Shown: positions 50,521 to 59,491, counted from the stretch's first letter. The stretch is 64,000 nt of DNA from Microbacterium oleivorans (GCF_013389665.1 NZ_CP058316.1:1984001-2048000), one strand, 5' to 3'. Notes: generated by a model from the letters alone, not told the origin. Numbers and translations: made by a program.

Positions 50521-51999
50521 TCAGAAGGTTGGTGGCGCGTCGGGTGGCGCGCCGGCGCCTCGGCCGGGTGGGCCGGACGGGCCGGTTGGTGCGGGTGGTG
50601 GTGTGGCGAGTTCGGGTGTGAAGCAGACGGCGGGGATGGGGATGTCTTCTCGGTAGACCCGGCCGTGGGGTGAGGTCCACACCAGGACACCGCCGCCGGC
50701 CTGCCGGACCTGCCATTTCGTGAATTGCTTCATGGAGTGGTGTCGTTGGCAGAGGTGGGCGAGGTTGTAGATGTGGGTGTGACCGCCCAGGGCGTGGTCG
50801 ATGGTGTGGTCGATCTCGCAGCGGATCGCGGCTCTGCGGCAGCCGGGGAATCGGCAGTGCTGGTCGCGGGTCTGCAGCAGTCGCCGCATCGCGGGCAATG
50901 GCCGGTAGGCGTCGGTCTCGACCGGAGTGCGGGTGATCGGGTCGATGAACATCCGGTCCCACGTCCCCGTCTGTGAGGCGAGTTCCCGGACGGTGTCGGC
51001 GTCGATGAGTCCGGTGCCGGTGGCTTCGGCGGGGTGTTCGTCCTTCCCTGTGAGGGTGTCTGCGGTGATCACGACCTGCACTTTCGCGCGGATCGCGCCG
51101 AGCGTCCCGCGCCCGTCGGTGCCGGTGGTGGGGTCGATGACGGGTGCGCCGCCGAGGACGAGGTCGGACAGCACGTCGGCACGGAGCTGATCCATCGTGC
51201 GGGTGTCCGGCGCGGCGGCGGTAGCGGCATCGGGCCCGGCGGCGCCCGCGTGGTGTGGGTCGCTCAACCCGAACCCCGCGCCCGAGCTTGCGGCATCCGC
51301 GCCCGCAGAGTTCGCGCCCGCGGCATCCACTACGGCATCCGCTCTCGCGTCCTTCACGGTCTGTGCCATCTGCGTCAACCGGTCGTAGATCCCCGCCGCG
51401 ATCACCATCGGCACCGTCGCCGAGAGGTCGGCCATCCCATCCACGCCCGGCGACAACCGCACGCACCGTCCGGCGGCGGCCTCCCCGTGACGCTCCGAGA
51501 ACGATCGCGGGTGCATCCGCTCTGCCAGGTTCTGCAACGCCCCGGCCACCCGCGTCGCGATGTCCCGCTGGCACACGGCCACTGCGGCGGCGTCGAACTC
51601 CGGTCGTACCTCCTCCGGCACCGCCCGCCCGACCTTCACGACGACATCGACGTGCTCGCGCGTGACGAGGCGCTGCTCCCACGCCGCGAACATCGCCGGG
51701 TACTCATCCACCACCGTCATCGCGTGGTCGATCTCCCACTGCACCCGCCGGTCACCCCGCCGCGCGATCCCCGCCGCCTCGGCGGCGACCGACCGCAGCT
51801 CCATGTCGGAGGCCATGCCCCGGACTCCGCCGCGATGCGCCTCGCGCAGGGCCGACCGTCCCAGCTCGGCGAGGGCTCGCATCGCGGCCACCTCGCCGGC
51901 GTGGAGGAGGCGCAACGACTCATCGAATCCGGCGAACGCAGCGGCGTGGGGCGAGTCGCCCACCGCATCGCTCTTGCTGTCCGGATCGTTGGTCTTCAT
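50521..51999 (-). CDS. DUF222/HNH endonuclease-domain protein (13E12 type)
   Basis: 492 residues. Residues ~20-240 form the helical DUF222 domain (LLHAGEVAAMRALAELGRSALREAHRGG, VTREHVDVVVKVGRAVPEE). Near the C-terminus an HNH motif (CRFPGCRRAAIRCEIDHTIDHALGGHTHIYNLAHLCQRHHSMK) holds zinc and metal-binding His/Asn residues. Such proteins occur in many copies in actinobacterial genomes; whether they are nucleases of mobile origin or housekeeping is unresolved. A Pro/Gly tail ends it. ATG 51999 is six bases after GACAAT, suggesting a leaderless start; nothing mobile flanks it. Confidence 0.88.
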   Translation of the reverse strand: MKTNDPDSKSDAVGDSPHAAAFAGFDESLRLLHAGEVAAMRALAELGRSALREAHRGGVRGMASDMELRSVAAEAAGIARRGDRRVQWEIDHAMTVVDEYPAMFAAWEQRLVTREHVDVVVKVGRAVPEEVRPEFDAAAVAVCQRDIATRVAGALQNLAERMHPRSFSERHGEAAAGRCVRLSPGVDGMADLSATVPMVIAAGIYDRLTQMAQTVKDARADAVVDAAGANSAGADAASSGAGFGLSDPHHAGAAGPDAATAAAPDTRTMDQLRADVLSDLVLGGAPVIDPTTGTDGRGTLGAIRAKVQVVITADTLTGKDEHPAEATGTGLIDADTVRELASQTGTWDRMFIDPITRTPVETDAYRPLPAMRRLLQTRDQHCRFPGCRRAAIRCEIDHTIDHALGGHTHIYNLAHLCQRHHSMKQFTKWQVRQAGGGVLVWTSPHGRVYREDIPIPAVCFTPELATPPPAPTGPSGPPGRGAGAPPDAPPTF

Positions 52000-52291
52000 G
52001 TTCTTATTGTCGCACTCACCACCGACACGAAAAGGGAACATCAGTACTACCTGCCGCGAACGAAGCGAGCGCTGTGTTGGGGAGGAACGCACGTCTGCAC
52101 ACCTCCGGTACCCGCGACCCGCCGCCCAGCGAACTCCGCTCCCGCGCCCGCCCCACCCCGCGCCCGCCCCACCCCGCGAACCAAACCCCACCCCGCACCC
52201 CGCCCTCGCGCAACCCCGTGACACCCGGTATCCCCGGTGCGAGGATGATCCGACGCGACAGCGGTGTCGCCGGTCCCGAAGGAGATGCGCT
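52000..52291. repeat. Divergent intergenic region with C-rich tandem repeat
   Basis: 292 bases between the HNH and acyl-CoA ligase genes. The 16-base unit CCCGCGCCCGCCCCAC is repeated twice (52141-52172) within a wider C/A-rich strand to about 52207. No gene or clear operator is seen. GACAAT near 52006 serves the HNH gene, and GAAGGAG at 52279 serves the ligase. Confidence 0.6.
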
Positions 52292-53878
52292 GTGTTCCAG
52301 AGCCCGTACCCCTCCATCGAGGTCCCCGAAGTGAGCGTCTACGACTACCTCTTCGGTTCCCTCGAAGAGCGCGACCACCACCGGATCGCACTGGTCGACC
52401 CCGCATCCGGGGCCGAGACCACCTACGGCGAGCTGCGGTCCCAGGTCGACGCCTTCGCCGGCGCTCTCGCGGCGCGCGGCGTCGTGACCGGCACCGTCAT
52501 CGCGATGCTCTGCCCGAACATCCCCGCGTTCGCGACGGTCTTCCACGGCATCCTGCGTCTGGGCGCCATCGCGACCACCGTGAACTCGCTGTACACGCCG
52601 TCGGAGATCCAGAAGCAGCTGGAGGACTCCGCGGCGACCTGGGTGGTCACGGTATCGGCCCTGCATCCCCAGGCTGTCGCCGCGGCCCACGCGGTCGGCA
52701 TCCCCGACGACCGCATCATCGACCTCGACGGGGCCGGTGGGCACCCCGACCTCCGCGAGCTGCTGTCGGAGCGGCGCACCCCGCCCCCGGTGTCGTTCGA
52801 TCCGGCGACCCACGTCGCCGTGCTGCCGTACTCCTCGGGCACCACCGGCAACCCCAAGGGCGTGATGCTCTCGCATCGCAACCTCGTCGCCAATGTGCAG
52901 CAGTGCCGCGTCAGCATCCGACTGGAGCGGGACGACCGCGTGCTCGCCGTGCTGCCGTTCTTCCACATCTACGGCATGACGGTGCTGCTCAACCTCGCGC
53001 TGCGCCAGCGGGCGAGCCTCGTGACGATGCCGAAGTTCGATCTCGCCGAGTTCCTGCGTCTCATCCAGGAGCATCGATGCACGTTCCTGTTCATCGCGCC
53101 GCCCATCGCGGTCGCGCTCGCGAAGCACCCCATCGTCGATGACTTCGACCTCTCCAGCGTGCACAGCGTGTTCTCCGGCGCCGCCCCGCTGGACGGCGAG
53201 ACCGCCGAGGCCGCCGGCCGCCGGCTGGATGCCCGCATCTACCAGGGCTACGGAATGAGCGAGCTCAGCCCGGTGTCGCACGCGATCCCGCCCGAGCGCG
53301 GAGAGATGCCGGTGAGCTCCGTCGGCGTGCTGGTTCCCGACGTCGAGGCGAAGCTGATCGATCCCGAGACCGGGGTCGAGATCGTCGACCACGTCGACGA
53401 TGGACTCACCGTCCCGGGGGAGCTGTGGGTGCGCGGACCGAACGTGATGCTCGGCTATCTGGGCCGGCCGGACGCGACCGCCGAGACCCTCGACGACGAC
53501 GGCTTCCTGCACACCGGCGACATCGCCGTGCACCACGCCGACGGCTGGTTCGCGATCGTCGATCGTCTCAAGGAGCTCATCAAGTACAAGGGCTACCAGA
53601 TCGCCCCGGCCGAGTTGGAGGCGCTGCTGCTGTCGCATCCGAAGATCATGGATGCCGCGGTGATCGGCGTCCTCGACGACGACCGGCAGGAGATCCCGAA
53701 GGCCTTCGTCGTCACCGTCGCCGATTCCGGCCTCACCGCCGACGACGTCATGGCCTTCGTCGCCGAGAACGTCGCCCCGCACAAGAAGGTGCGCCGGGTG
53801 GAGTTCATCGAGGCGGTGCCGAAGTCGGCCGCCGGCAAGATCCTGCGCAAAGACCTGCGAGCGCGCGAGACGGCCTGA
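52292..53878 (+). CDS. AMP-binding acyl-/4-coumarate-CoA ligase family enzyme
   Basis: 528-residue adenylate-forming ligase activating a carboxylic acid with ATP and joining it to CoA. The P-loop is PYSSGTTGNPKGVMLSH, with QGYGMSELSPVSHAIPP, GELWVRGPNVMLGYLGRPDATAETLDDDGFLHTGDIA, VDRLKELIKYKGYQIAPAELEALL and the C-terminal catalytic Lys in PKSAAGKILRKDLR. The overall form is closest to plant 4CL-like enzymes; aromatic or medium-chain fatty acids are plausible substrates. GAAGGAG precedes GTG 52292; the longer frame through the C-rich gap is spurious. Confidence 0.9.
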   Translation: MFQSPYPSIEVPEVSVYDYLFGSLEERDHHRIALVDPASGAETTYGELRSQVDAFAGALAARGVVTGTVIAMLCPNIPAFATVFHGILRLGAIATTVNSLYTPSEIQKQLEDSAATWVVTVSALHPQAVAAAHAVGIPDDRIIDLDGAGGHPDLRELLSERRTPPPVSFDPATHVAVLPYSSGTTGNPKGVMLSHRNLVANVQQCRVSIRLERDDRVLAVLPFFHIYGMTVLLNLALRQRASLVTMPKFDLAEFLRLIQEHRCTFLFIAPPIAVALAKHPIVDDFDLSSVHSVFSGAAPLDGETAEAAGRRLDARIYQGYGMSELSPVSHAIPPERGEMPVSSVGVLVPDVEAKLIDPETGVEIVDHVDDGLTVPGELWVRGPNVMLGYLGRPDATAETLDDDGFLHTGDIAVHHADGWFAIVDRLKELIKYKGYQIAPAELEALLLSHPKIMDAAVIGVLDDDRQEIPKAFVVTVADSGLTADDVMAFVAENVAPHKKVRRVEFIEAVPKSAAGKILRKDLRARETA

Positions 53879-53951
53879 CCGCGGCCCCGCGTCCGCCACC
53901 GGGCCTGTCAAGAGGATGCGGCGAGCAGCCCGGTCGCGGCACGCTCGCTCC

Positions 53952-54284
53952 ATGAGTGACGATGACGACCAGGTCCGGAAGGACTTCCGGGATGCGGTGA
54001 ACATGAGCCCGTCCGAGCTCGAGCACTGGCTCGAGGGCGACGAGTCCCGAGCCGTGGGGCAGAAGGACGGCGGCGGCGAGTCGACCGGGCACCGGTCCGG
54101 GCGGCGGATCGTGAGCCTGCTGCGCACCAAGAAGGACGACCTCACCGACGGCGACCTCGACCACATGCGCAAGGTGCTCGGATACATCGAGCGACACCTC
54201 GCTCAGCGGCCCTCCGGCGACATCACCGAGACCGCCTGGCGCTACTCGCTGATGAACTGGGGCCACGACCCCGCGAAGGGATGA
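53952..54284 (+). CDS. DUF3140 family protein
   Basis: 110 residues, charged and without membrane segments: DDQVRKDFRDAVNMSPSELEHWLEGDESRAVGQKDGGGESTGHRSGRRIVSLLRTKKDDLTDGDLDHMRKVLGYIERHLAQRP. This is the DUF3140 pattern, sometimes described as DNA-binding in actinobacteria. The SGRRI..LL..KK core is basic. CACGCT lies six bases ahead of ATG 53952. The hydrolase start overlaps its stop by four bases, so the two are co-translated. Confidence 0.87.
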   Translation: MSDDDDQVRKDFRDAVNMSPSELEHWLEGDESRAVGQKDGGGESTGHRSGRRIVSLLRTKKDDLTDGDLDHMRKVLGYIERHLAQRPSGDITETAWRYSLMNWGHDPAKG

Positions 54285-55123
54285 CGGATGTCGCCGCCGC
54301 GAGGCGGGAGAATGAGCGGGTGAGCATTCCCGCCGCCGGCCTGACCGAGCTGCCCGACCCCCGCTACATCCTCGTGGGGGAGGACGGCCACCGCATCGCG
54401 ACCTACTCGTGGGGTGACGACGATCTGCCCACCGTGGTGGTCGTACACGGCTTCGCCTCGAACACACGCGACAACTGGGTGTCGACGGGCTGGGTGCGCG
54501 ATCTGCAGCGTGCCGGCTTCCGGGTGCTCGGACTCGATCAGCGCGGCCACGGTGCGAGCGACAAGCCGCATCGCGCGAGCGACTACGACCTGCACCAGCT
54601 GGCATCCGACGTCGAGGCGGTGCTCGACACCTACCTCGTCGACACGGCTGCGTACGTCGGCTACTCGCTCGGGGCACGCGTGGGCTGGGAGGTGCTGCAG
54701 GACTTCTCGTCGCGCATCACCCGGGGCGTGCTCGGGGGCGTGCCCGACGGCATCCCCCTCGCCCGGCTGAACATCGACCAGGTCCGCGCTCTCGTCGAGG
54801 AGGGCACGCCCGTCACCGATCCGGTCACGCAGAACTACGTGCGACTCACCGAGCGAGTACCGGGCAACGACCTGCGCGCCCTGTTGGCGATCGCCGGCGG
54901 GATGCGCGCCTCCGACACCGTCGACCCCGATCCCGCTCATGCGCCCGGGCAGCCGGTGCTGTTCGCGACGGGATCCCTCGATGCGATCATCGAGGGCTCG
55001 AAGACCTTGGCCGAAGCGACGCCGCAGGGCCGCTTCGTCGAGATCCCCGATCGGCACCACTTCAATGCGCCGGGTTCGCGCGTGTTCCGTCAGACCGCGA
55101 TCGACTTCCTGACCGAGGCGTGA
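54281..55123 (+). CDS. Alpha/beta-fold hydrolase
   Basis: 280 residues: VVVVHGFASNTRDNW (oxyanion His-Gly), RVLGLDQRGHGASDKP, and nucleophile elbow VGYSLGARVGWEVL (Ser ~residue 129). The late catalytic His is in PDRHHFNAPGSRVF. The oxyanion and elbow resemble haloalkane-dehalogenase or lipase-like esterases; substrate unknown. ATG 54281 overlaps the DUF3140 stop, and GTG 54320 is an alternative start. A strong terminator hairpin follows the stop. Confidence 0.87.
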   Translation: MTDVAAARRENERVSIPAAGLTELPDPRYILVGEDGHRIATYSWGDDDLPTVVVVHGFASNTRDNWVSTGWVRDLQRAGFRVLGLDQRGHGASDKPHRASDYDLHQLASDVEAVLDTYLVDTAAYVGYSLGARVGWEVLQDFSSRITRGVLGGVPDGIPLARLNIDQVRALVEEGTPVTDPVTQNYVRLTERVPGNDLRALLAIAGGMRASDTVDPDPAHAPGQPVLFATGSLDAIIEGSKTLAEATPQGRFVEIPDRHHFNAPGSRVFRQTAIDFLTEA

Positions 55124-55140
55124 CCCCGGCCGGCGATCGG

Positions 55141-55170
55141 CTCATCGTGACCGATCGCGGTCACGATGAG
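55141..55170. terminator. Bidirectional hairpin terminator
   Basis: CTCATCGTGACC (55141-55152) and GGTCACGATGAG (55159-55170) form a perfect 12-base stem around a six-base loop. It sits between the convergent hydrolase and GIY-YIG genes and includes the last codons and stop of the latter, so it can serve both strands. Confidence 0.8.
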
Positions 55171-55607
55171 GCGCGTCGGTAGGCGTCGCCGAGCCAGCCG
55201 TCGTGGAGCGCCCACGGGTCGGATGCCGCTGCGCGCAGCGTCGCGATGTGCGCGGTCAGCGCGCCCGCGAGGGTGAACCATTCGCCGCCCTCGCGGAGGT
55301 CGGCGAACTCGCGGTGGCGCTCCTGCTCGAGCCGGCGCCCGCCGGGTTCGAAGGCGAGAAGCTCGTCGTGTCGGATGGCGGCGAGCCGCTGTCGCGGTCT
55401 GCTGCTCGTGCCGATCTTCACCCGCTCGTCGAAGCGCAGGTAGTAGACGACCTCGACGACGGGCCGCGGGAGGTCGGCATCCGGTGCGTCACCGAGGCGC
55501 CAGCCGCAGCGGGCGCACGTCCAACCGGCGTCCGCAGCCGCGAGCAGACCGACGCGTGAACCGCAGACGCGGCACGCGTCCGGCATCGGGGTGAGCGTGT
55601 CGGACAC
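55161..55607 (-). CDS. GIY-YIG/T5orf172-like nuclease-domain protein with zinc ribbon
   Basis: 148 residues. The N-terminal part has two CxxC pairs (CRVCGSRVG, CARCGWR), a small zinc ribbon. The remainder, VEVVYYLRFDERVKIGTSSRPRQRLAAIRHDELLAFEPGGRRLEQERHREFADLREGGEWF, has the GIY-YIG-like order (YYLR, KIGTS, R, E) seen in T5orf172 and Meiotically-up-regulated-113 domains. DNA cleavage or binding is inferred. GTG 55607 follows CATGCT by six bases. It converges on the hydrolase at a shared terminator. Confidence 0.8.
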   Translation of the reverse strand: MSDTLTPMPDACRVCGSRVGLLAAADAGWTCARCGWRLGDAPDADLPRPVVEVVYYLRFDERVKIGTSSRPRQRLAAIRHDELLAFEPGGRRLEQERHREFADLREGGEWFTLAGALTAHIATLRAAASDPWALHDGWLGDAYRRASS

Positions 55608-55918
55608 CGTCCCAGCATGACCGTCGGCTCCGACATCCCCGCCCGTGCACACGTGCCGGGGCCGAACCCGGCTGGAGGCTCGGGTGAATCTCCAGCCGGG
55701 TCACCGTGCTGTAGCGAGAGCCCGCACGCGGGCACGCTTGGTATCCCCAAAAGACCAAGTGGCGGGGGTGCGGGCTAACCAGCTCCCCAGTTTGTGGTCC
55801 TGCAGCAAGCCGAGGATACGCCGGACAGAATCCCCATTTGTCCCCCTTTTGGCGGACATGGCAAACGTGCTATGCGCTGCCCCGACTCGGCGCGCGGCGT
55901 GGAGGCGCACCCCGCGGT
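55608..55918. repeat. Structured intergenic region with two large inverted repeats
   Basis: No convincing gene in 311 bases. ACCCGGCTGGAG (55666-55677) pairs perfectly with CTCCAGCCGGGT (55690-55701). Then AGCCCGCAC (55719-55727) pairs with GTGCGGGCT (55768-55776), enclosing CTTGGT/ACCAAG (55737-55742, 55754-55759) around TATCCCCAAAAG. Downstream TCCCCATTTGTCCCCC is unlike its GC-rich surroundings. It may be a non-coding RNA, a folded terminator or an element scar; I cannot decide. Confidence 0.5.
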
Positions 55919-56842
55919 TCAGACCGTGACGACGATCTTGCCGCGCGTGTGCCCCTCTTCGAGCCGGGCGTACGCGGCACCTGCCTCGTCGAGCGGGAAG
56001 GTCTCCGCGACCTCGACCCGGAGCGTCCCCTCGGCGGCCAGGCGGGCGAGCTCGGCGAGCTGCGCGGCGTCCGGGCGCACCCAGATGTAGTTGCCGCCGA
56101 ACTCGGATGCCGCGCGCGGGTCGGTGATCGAGGTGACGACCCCACCCGGCGCGAGGAGGTCGGCCGTCGCATCGAGCGAGCCGCCGCCGGCGAAATCGAG
56201 CACGACGTCGACCCCGGCCGGGGCCAGCGCGCGGACGCGTTCGGCGAGGCCGTCACCGTAGGTGGTGGGCTCGGCGCCCAGATCGCGCAGATAGTCGTGG
56301 TTCTTCTCCGAGGCGGTGCCGATCACGCGGGCACCGCGCAGGCGCGCCAGCTGCACGCCGAACGACCCGACGCCGCCCGCGGCGCCGTGGATGAGGACGG
56401 TCGAATCCGCGTCGACCGCCGACCGCTCGATCGCCTGCAGCGCGGTCAGGCCGGTGAGCGGTATCGCTGCCGCGGCGGCGAAGTCCAGACCCTCGGGCTT
56501 ACGGGCGGCGGTGCGAACCGGCACGGCCATGTACTCGGCGACCGACCCGCCGCTGACGACGTCGGCGCGCGCATACGCGAGGACGGCGTCGCCGACCTCG
56601 AACTCGGGGGTGTCGAGGCCGACCTTCTCCACGACGCCCGCGACGTCCCAGCCCGGCGCGGCGGGCAGGTGCACGTCGATCACGCCCTGCAGGTACCCCT
56701 CGCGCAGCTTGTAGTCGACGGGGTTCAGCCCCGCGGCGACGACGCGCACCACGAGGGTGTCGGGCCCGATATGGGGCATCTCGCGCTCGCTGATCTCGAA
56801 GCGGTCGTTACCGCCGAACTCGGTGTACGTCAGTGCCTTCAT
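55919..56842 (-). CDS. NADPH:quinone oxidoreductase-type MDR enzyme
   Basis: 307-residue zinc-free medium-chain dehydrogenase: MKALTYTEFGGNDRFEISE, LNPVDYKLREGYLQ, AAPGWDVAGVVEKVG, FAAAAAIPLTGLTALQAIE and nucleotide loop VLIHGAAGGVGSFGVQLARLRGARVIGTAS. It reduces quinones or enones with NADPH. No structural Cys4 zinc site is present, as expected for this branch. ATG 56842 begins the family-typical MKAL; the longer frame is upstream DNA. Divergent from a membrane-protein gene. Confidence 0.9.
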   Translation of the reverse strand: MKALTYTEFGGNDRFEISEREMPHIGPDTLVVRVVAAGLNPVDYKLREGYLQGVIDVHLPAAPGWDVAGVVEKVGLDTPEFEVGDAVLAYARADVVSGGSVAEYMAVPVRTAARKPEGLDFAAAAAIPLTGLTALQAIERSAVDADSTVLIHGAAGGVGSFGVQLARLRGARVIGTASEKNHDYLRDLGAEPTTYGDGLAERVRALAPAGVDVVLDFAGGGSLDATADLLAPGGVVTSITDPRAASEFGGNYIWVRPDAAQLAELARLAAEGTLRVEVAETFPLDEAGAAYARLEEGHTRGKIVVTV

Positions 56843-56961
56843 ACCGTCGGCAACGTGCGACCGTCGCCGAGGATTCCCCGTCGGCCGCCCCGCGCGGCCG
56901 GCATCGTGAGGGGGACGCGTAGAATCGGGGGAATCCCGTTCTGATCCGCGAGGGTACCGCC

Positions 56962-57633
56962 GTGTCTGCAGCATCCGCCGCCCGCACCTTCGAGGTGCGG
57001 CATGTCCAGCTCGGTCGCGCCCTCTTCGCCGCGGTCGCGGCGGTCATGATCACCTTCTCACCCGACCACTCGGCGATCGTGGGCATGTCGGTCTTCAGCG
57101 GATTCGCGACGGCCACGGCGATCATCCTCTTCGTGGGCGCCTGGCTGGCGCATCCCGCCGGCCGTCGCCGCGTGCCCATCGCCCTCGGCGCCGTGACGCT
57201 CGTCGCGGCCGTGCTGGCCGGCCTCCCACCCCTGCGCACACCCGTCGGCTTCTTCGCCGTGGTGATCGCCTGGGCACTCGTCTCCGGCGGGATCGAACTG
57301 ATCTCGGGCCTCCGCGGACGCCGCACCGCCTCGCCCGCGGCTCGTGACGAGGTGCTCATCGGCGGGATCACCCTGGTGCTGGTCGTCGGACTGCTGCTGG
57401 TGAACCCCGCGTACAGCCTCGAGTACTTCATCGCCGAAGCCGGCGGGTCCTTCACCCTCACGGGCATCACCATCGGGGTCGGCCTCTTCGGCGGATACGC
57501 GGCCGTGGTGGCGGTGTTCCTCGGCATCGCCGGTTTCTCACCGCGTCACGACGACGCCGCACCGGCGGTCGCCGGTGGCGCGGCATCCTCGGGTGCGTCA
57601 ACACCCTCGTCGAATCCGGAGGTCGCATCGTGA
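56962..57633 (+). CDS. DUF308/HdeD-like membrane protein
   Basis: 223 residues with six hydrophobic segments in pairs (ALFAAVAAVMITFSPDHSAIVGMSVFSGFATATAIILFVGAWLA; VPIALGAVTLVAAVLAGL; GFFAVVIAWALVSGGIELISGLRGRR; VLIGGITLVLVVGLLLVNP; TLTGITIGVGLFGGYAAVVAVFLGIAGF), the layout of HdeD-like DUF308 proteins of unknown role. The last ~35 residues are Ala/Ser-rich and polar. GAGG lies ahead of GTG 56962. GTGA overlap couples it to the next small membrane gene. Confidence 0.72.
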   Translation: MSAASAARTFEVRHVQLGRALFAAVAAVMITFSPDHSAIVGMSVFSGFATATAIILFVGAWLAHPAGRRRVPIALGAVTLVAAVLAGLPPLRTPVGFFAVVIAWALVSGGIELISGLRGRRTASPAARDEVLIGGITLVLVVGLLLVNPAYSLEYFIAEAGGSFTLTGITIGVGLFGGYAAVVAVFLGIAGFSPRHDDAAPAVAGGAASSGASTPSSNPEVAS

Positions 57634-57962
57634 GCGGCGAACACCCCACCCGCCGCGAGATCATGCGCCCCGTGCAGCTGCTCGGGCTGGCCTTCGTCGC
57701 CGCGGTCTTCTCGGGCGTGATCACCCTCGTCTCGATGGGGGCCTTCCAGTCCATTCCGCGCGAGGATGCCGAGCGCGCGGTCGTCGTGGCGCTCATCGTC
57801 GCCGGGGTCGCCTTCATCGCGACCCTCGTGATCATCGCGCTGCTGATGCTCGCGGTGGACCCCGCCCAGGTCACCAAGCGGGTCGATCGCCCGGTGCTCT
57901 ACCCCGAGGACCCCGAGACCCCCGACGAGACCGGCTCGTCGCCCTCCGCGCCCCGCCACTGA
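57630..57962 (+). CDS. Small two-helix membrane protein, hypothetical
   Basis: 110 residues. Two hydrophobic segments (PVQLLGLAFVAAVFSGVITLVSMGAF and AVVVALIVAGVAFIATLVIIALLML) and an acidic/Pro-rich tail (RPVLYPEDPETPDETGS). I recognise no domain. The GTG start overlaps the preceding stop, so it is probably a partner of the DUF308-like protein in the membrane. Confidence 0.75.
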   Translation: MSGEHPTRREIMRPVQLLGLAFVAAVFSGVITLVSMGAFQSIPREDAERAVVVALIVAGVAFIATLVIIALLMLAVDPAQVTKRVDRPVLYPEDPETPDETGSSPSAPRH

Positions 57963-58000
57963 CCCCGCACCCCGCACCGCGCGCCCCACACCGCGCACCG

Positions 58001-58065
58001 AGAACGCACCGTCGGGGCGAGAACGCTCCGATGCCGGTGCGATCTCGCGACGAGGGTGCGTGTTC
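58001..58065. repeat. Short repeats in the convergent gap before purB
   Basis: AGAACGCACCG (58001) and AGAACGCTCCG (58020) repeat 19 bases apart. GGTGCGTGTTC (58055-58065) is inverted to the first copy with a two-base bulge. The element fills most of the 120-base gap between two convergent genes, so a folded terminator is possible. Confidence 0.4.
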
Positions 58066-58082
58066 GGCGCGGGTCGGGGGCG

Positions 58083-59465
58083 TCAGCCGAGCTGCGAGAC
58101 CAGCTCGTCGGCGAGGCCGGCGTAGGTCGCGGGCGTGAGGGCCAGCAGCCGGTCCTTCGCGGCGTCGCCGATGTCGAGGCCGCGAACGAACTCGGCGAGC
58201 TCGGGCCCGCCGACGCGGCGGCCGCGGGTGAGGTCCTTCAGCAGCGCGTAGGGGTCGGTGATCTGCGAGCGGCCGGCGGCGATCTCGGCGCGGACGACCG
58301 TCTGGATCGCCTCGGCGAGCACCTCCCAGTTGGCGTCGAGATCGGCCAGCAGCACGTGCCGCGAGAGCGAGATCTCGGTGAGCCCGCGCTGCAGGTTGTC
58401 GAGCGCGAGCAGCGAGTGCCCGAACGCGACGCCGATGTTGCGCTGCGTCGTCGAGTCGGTGAGATCGCGCTGCATCCGGCTCGTGACGAGCGTCGAGGCC
58501 AGTGTCGAGAAGAGCCCGCCCGAGATCTCGAGGTTCGCCTCGGCGTTCTCGAACCGGATGGGGTTGATCTTGTGCGGCATGGTCGACGATCCGGTGGCCC
58601 CGGCCACGGGAATCTGCGCGAAGAAACCGAGCGAGATGTAGGTCCAGACATCCGTCGCGAGGTTATGCAGGATGCCGCCGGCGTGGCGCACCCGGTCGTA
58701 GAGTTCGACCTGCCAGTCGTGCGACTCGATCTGCGTGGTGAGGACGTTGAAGTCGATGCCGAGACCCTCGATGAAGTCCCGCGAGAGCGCGGGCCAGTCG
58801 ACATCGGGCTCGGCGGCGAGGTGCGCCGACCAGGTGCCGGTCGCGCCGGAGAACTTCGCGAGGTACTCGCCGCCCTCGATCTGTCTCGCCACGCGGGCCA
58901 GGCGCCACGCGAACACGGCGATCTCCTTGCCCATCGTCGACGGGGTGGCCGGCTGGCCGTGCGTGCGCGAGAGCATCGGCGCATCGCGGTGCTCGCGCGC
59001 GAGCTCGCCGAGCGCGTCGATGACGGCGTGCAGCTTGGGGAGCCACACGTTCTCGACGGCGCGCTTGACCGTGAGGGCGTACGAGGCGGAGTTGATGTCC
59101 TCGCTGGTGCACGCGAAGTGGGTGAGCTCGGCGATGCCGTCGAGGCCGAGGGTCGCGAGGCGGTCGCGCACCAGGTACTCCACCGCCTTCACATCGTGAC
59201 GGGTGACCGCCTCCTTCGCGGCGAGCCAGTCGATCTCGGCCTGGCCGAAATCGCGGTAGAGCGCCCGCAGCCGTGTCTTGTGCTCATCCGCGAGCGGGGC
59301 GCTCCCGAACAGCGAGCGGTCGGTCAGCGCGATGATCCACTCGACCTCCACCTCGACGCGGGCGCGGTTCAGGCCGGCCTCCGAGAGGTAGTCGGCGAGT
59401 GCTCCGACGGTGGCGGCGTAGCGTCCGTCGAGCGGGCTGAGGGGCTGCGGGGGCAGAGAGGTCAC
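58083..59465 (-). CDS. purB: Adenylosuccinate lyase
   Basis: 460-residue fumarase-superfamily lyase that acts twice in purine synthesis: it frees fumarate from SAICAR and from adenylosuccinate. PLSPLDGRYAATVGAL opens the protein as in PurB of the E. coli type. EDINSASYALTVKRA and TPSTMGKEIAVFAWRLARV follow, and the signature loop is GATGSSTMPHKINPIRFENAEAN with the catalytic serine. GGAG precedes GTG 59465; the longer frame into the phosphatase gene is not coding. It follows the phosphatase gene by 26 bases on the same strand. Confidence 0.95.
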   Translation of the reverse strand: MTSLPPQPLSPLDGRYAATVGALADYLSEAGLNRARVEVEVEWIIALTDRSLFGSAPLADEHKTRLRALYRDFGQAEIDWLAAKEAVTRHDVKAVEYLVRDRLATLGLDGIAELTHFACTSEDINSASYALTVKRAVENVWLPKLHAVIDALGELAREHRDAPMLSRTHGQPATPSTMGKEIAVFAWRLARVARQIEGGEYLAKFSGATGTWSAHLAAEPDVDWPALSRDFIEGLGIDFNVLTTQIESHDWQVELYDRVRHAGGILHNLATDVWTYISLGFFAQIPVAGATGSSTMPHKINPIRFENAEANLEISGGLFSTLASTLVTSRMQRDLTDSTTQRNIGVAFGHSLLALDNLQRGLTEISLSRHVLLADLDANWEVLAEAIQTVVRAEIAAGRSQITDPYALLKDLTRGRRVGGPELAEFVRGLDIGDAAKDRLLALTPATYAGLADELVSQLG

Positions 59466-59491
59466 GAGGCTCCATTCGGTGAAACGGGCGC

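Noticed and set aside
50521..51999. DUF222/HNH protein as part of a mobile element
   Set aside because: No terminal inverted repeats, transposase, integrase or target duplication flank it. Such genes are numerous in actinobacterial chromosomes.
52141..52207. C-rich repeats as a CRISPR-like or regulatory array
   Set aside because: Only two full copies of a 16-base low-complexity unit, no spacers, and similar C-runs occur in other gaps (12.1 and 31.05 kb).
55666..55701. Possible tRNA T-arm or tRNA fragment
   Set aside because: The 12-base stem with 12-base loop does not fit a tRNA arm, there is no TTCGA loop, and no acceptor stem or anticodon arm can be drawn nearby.
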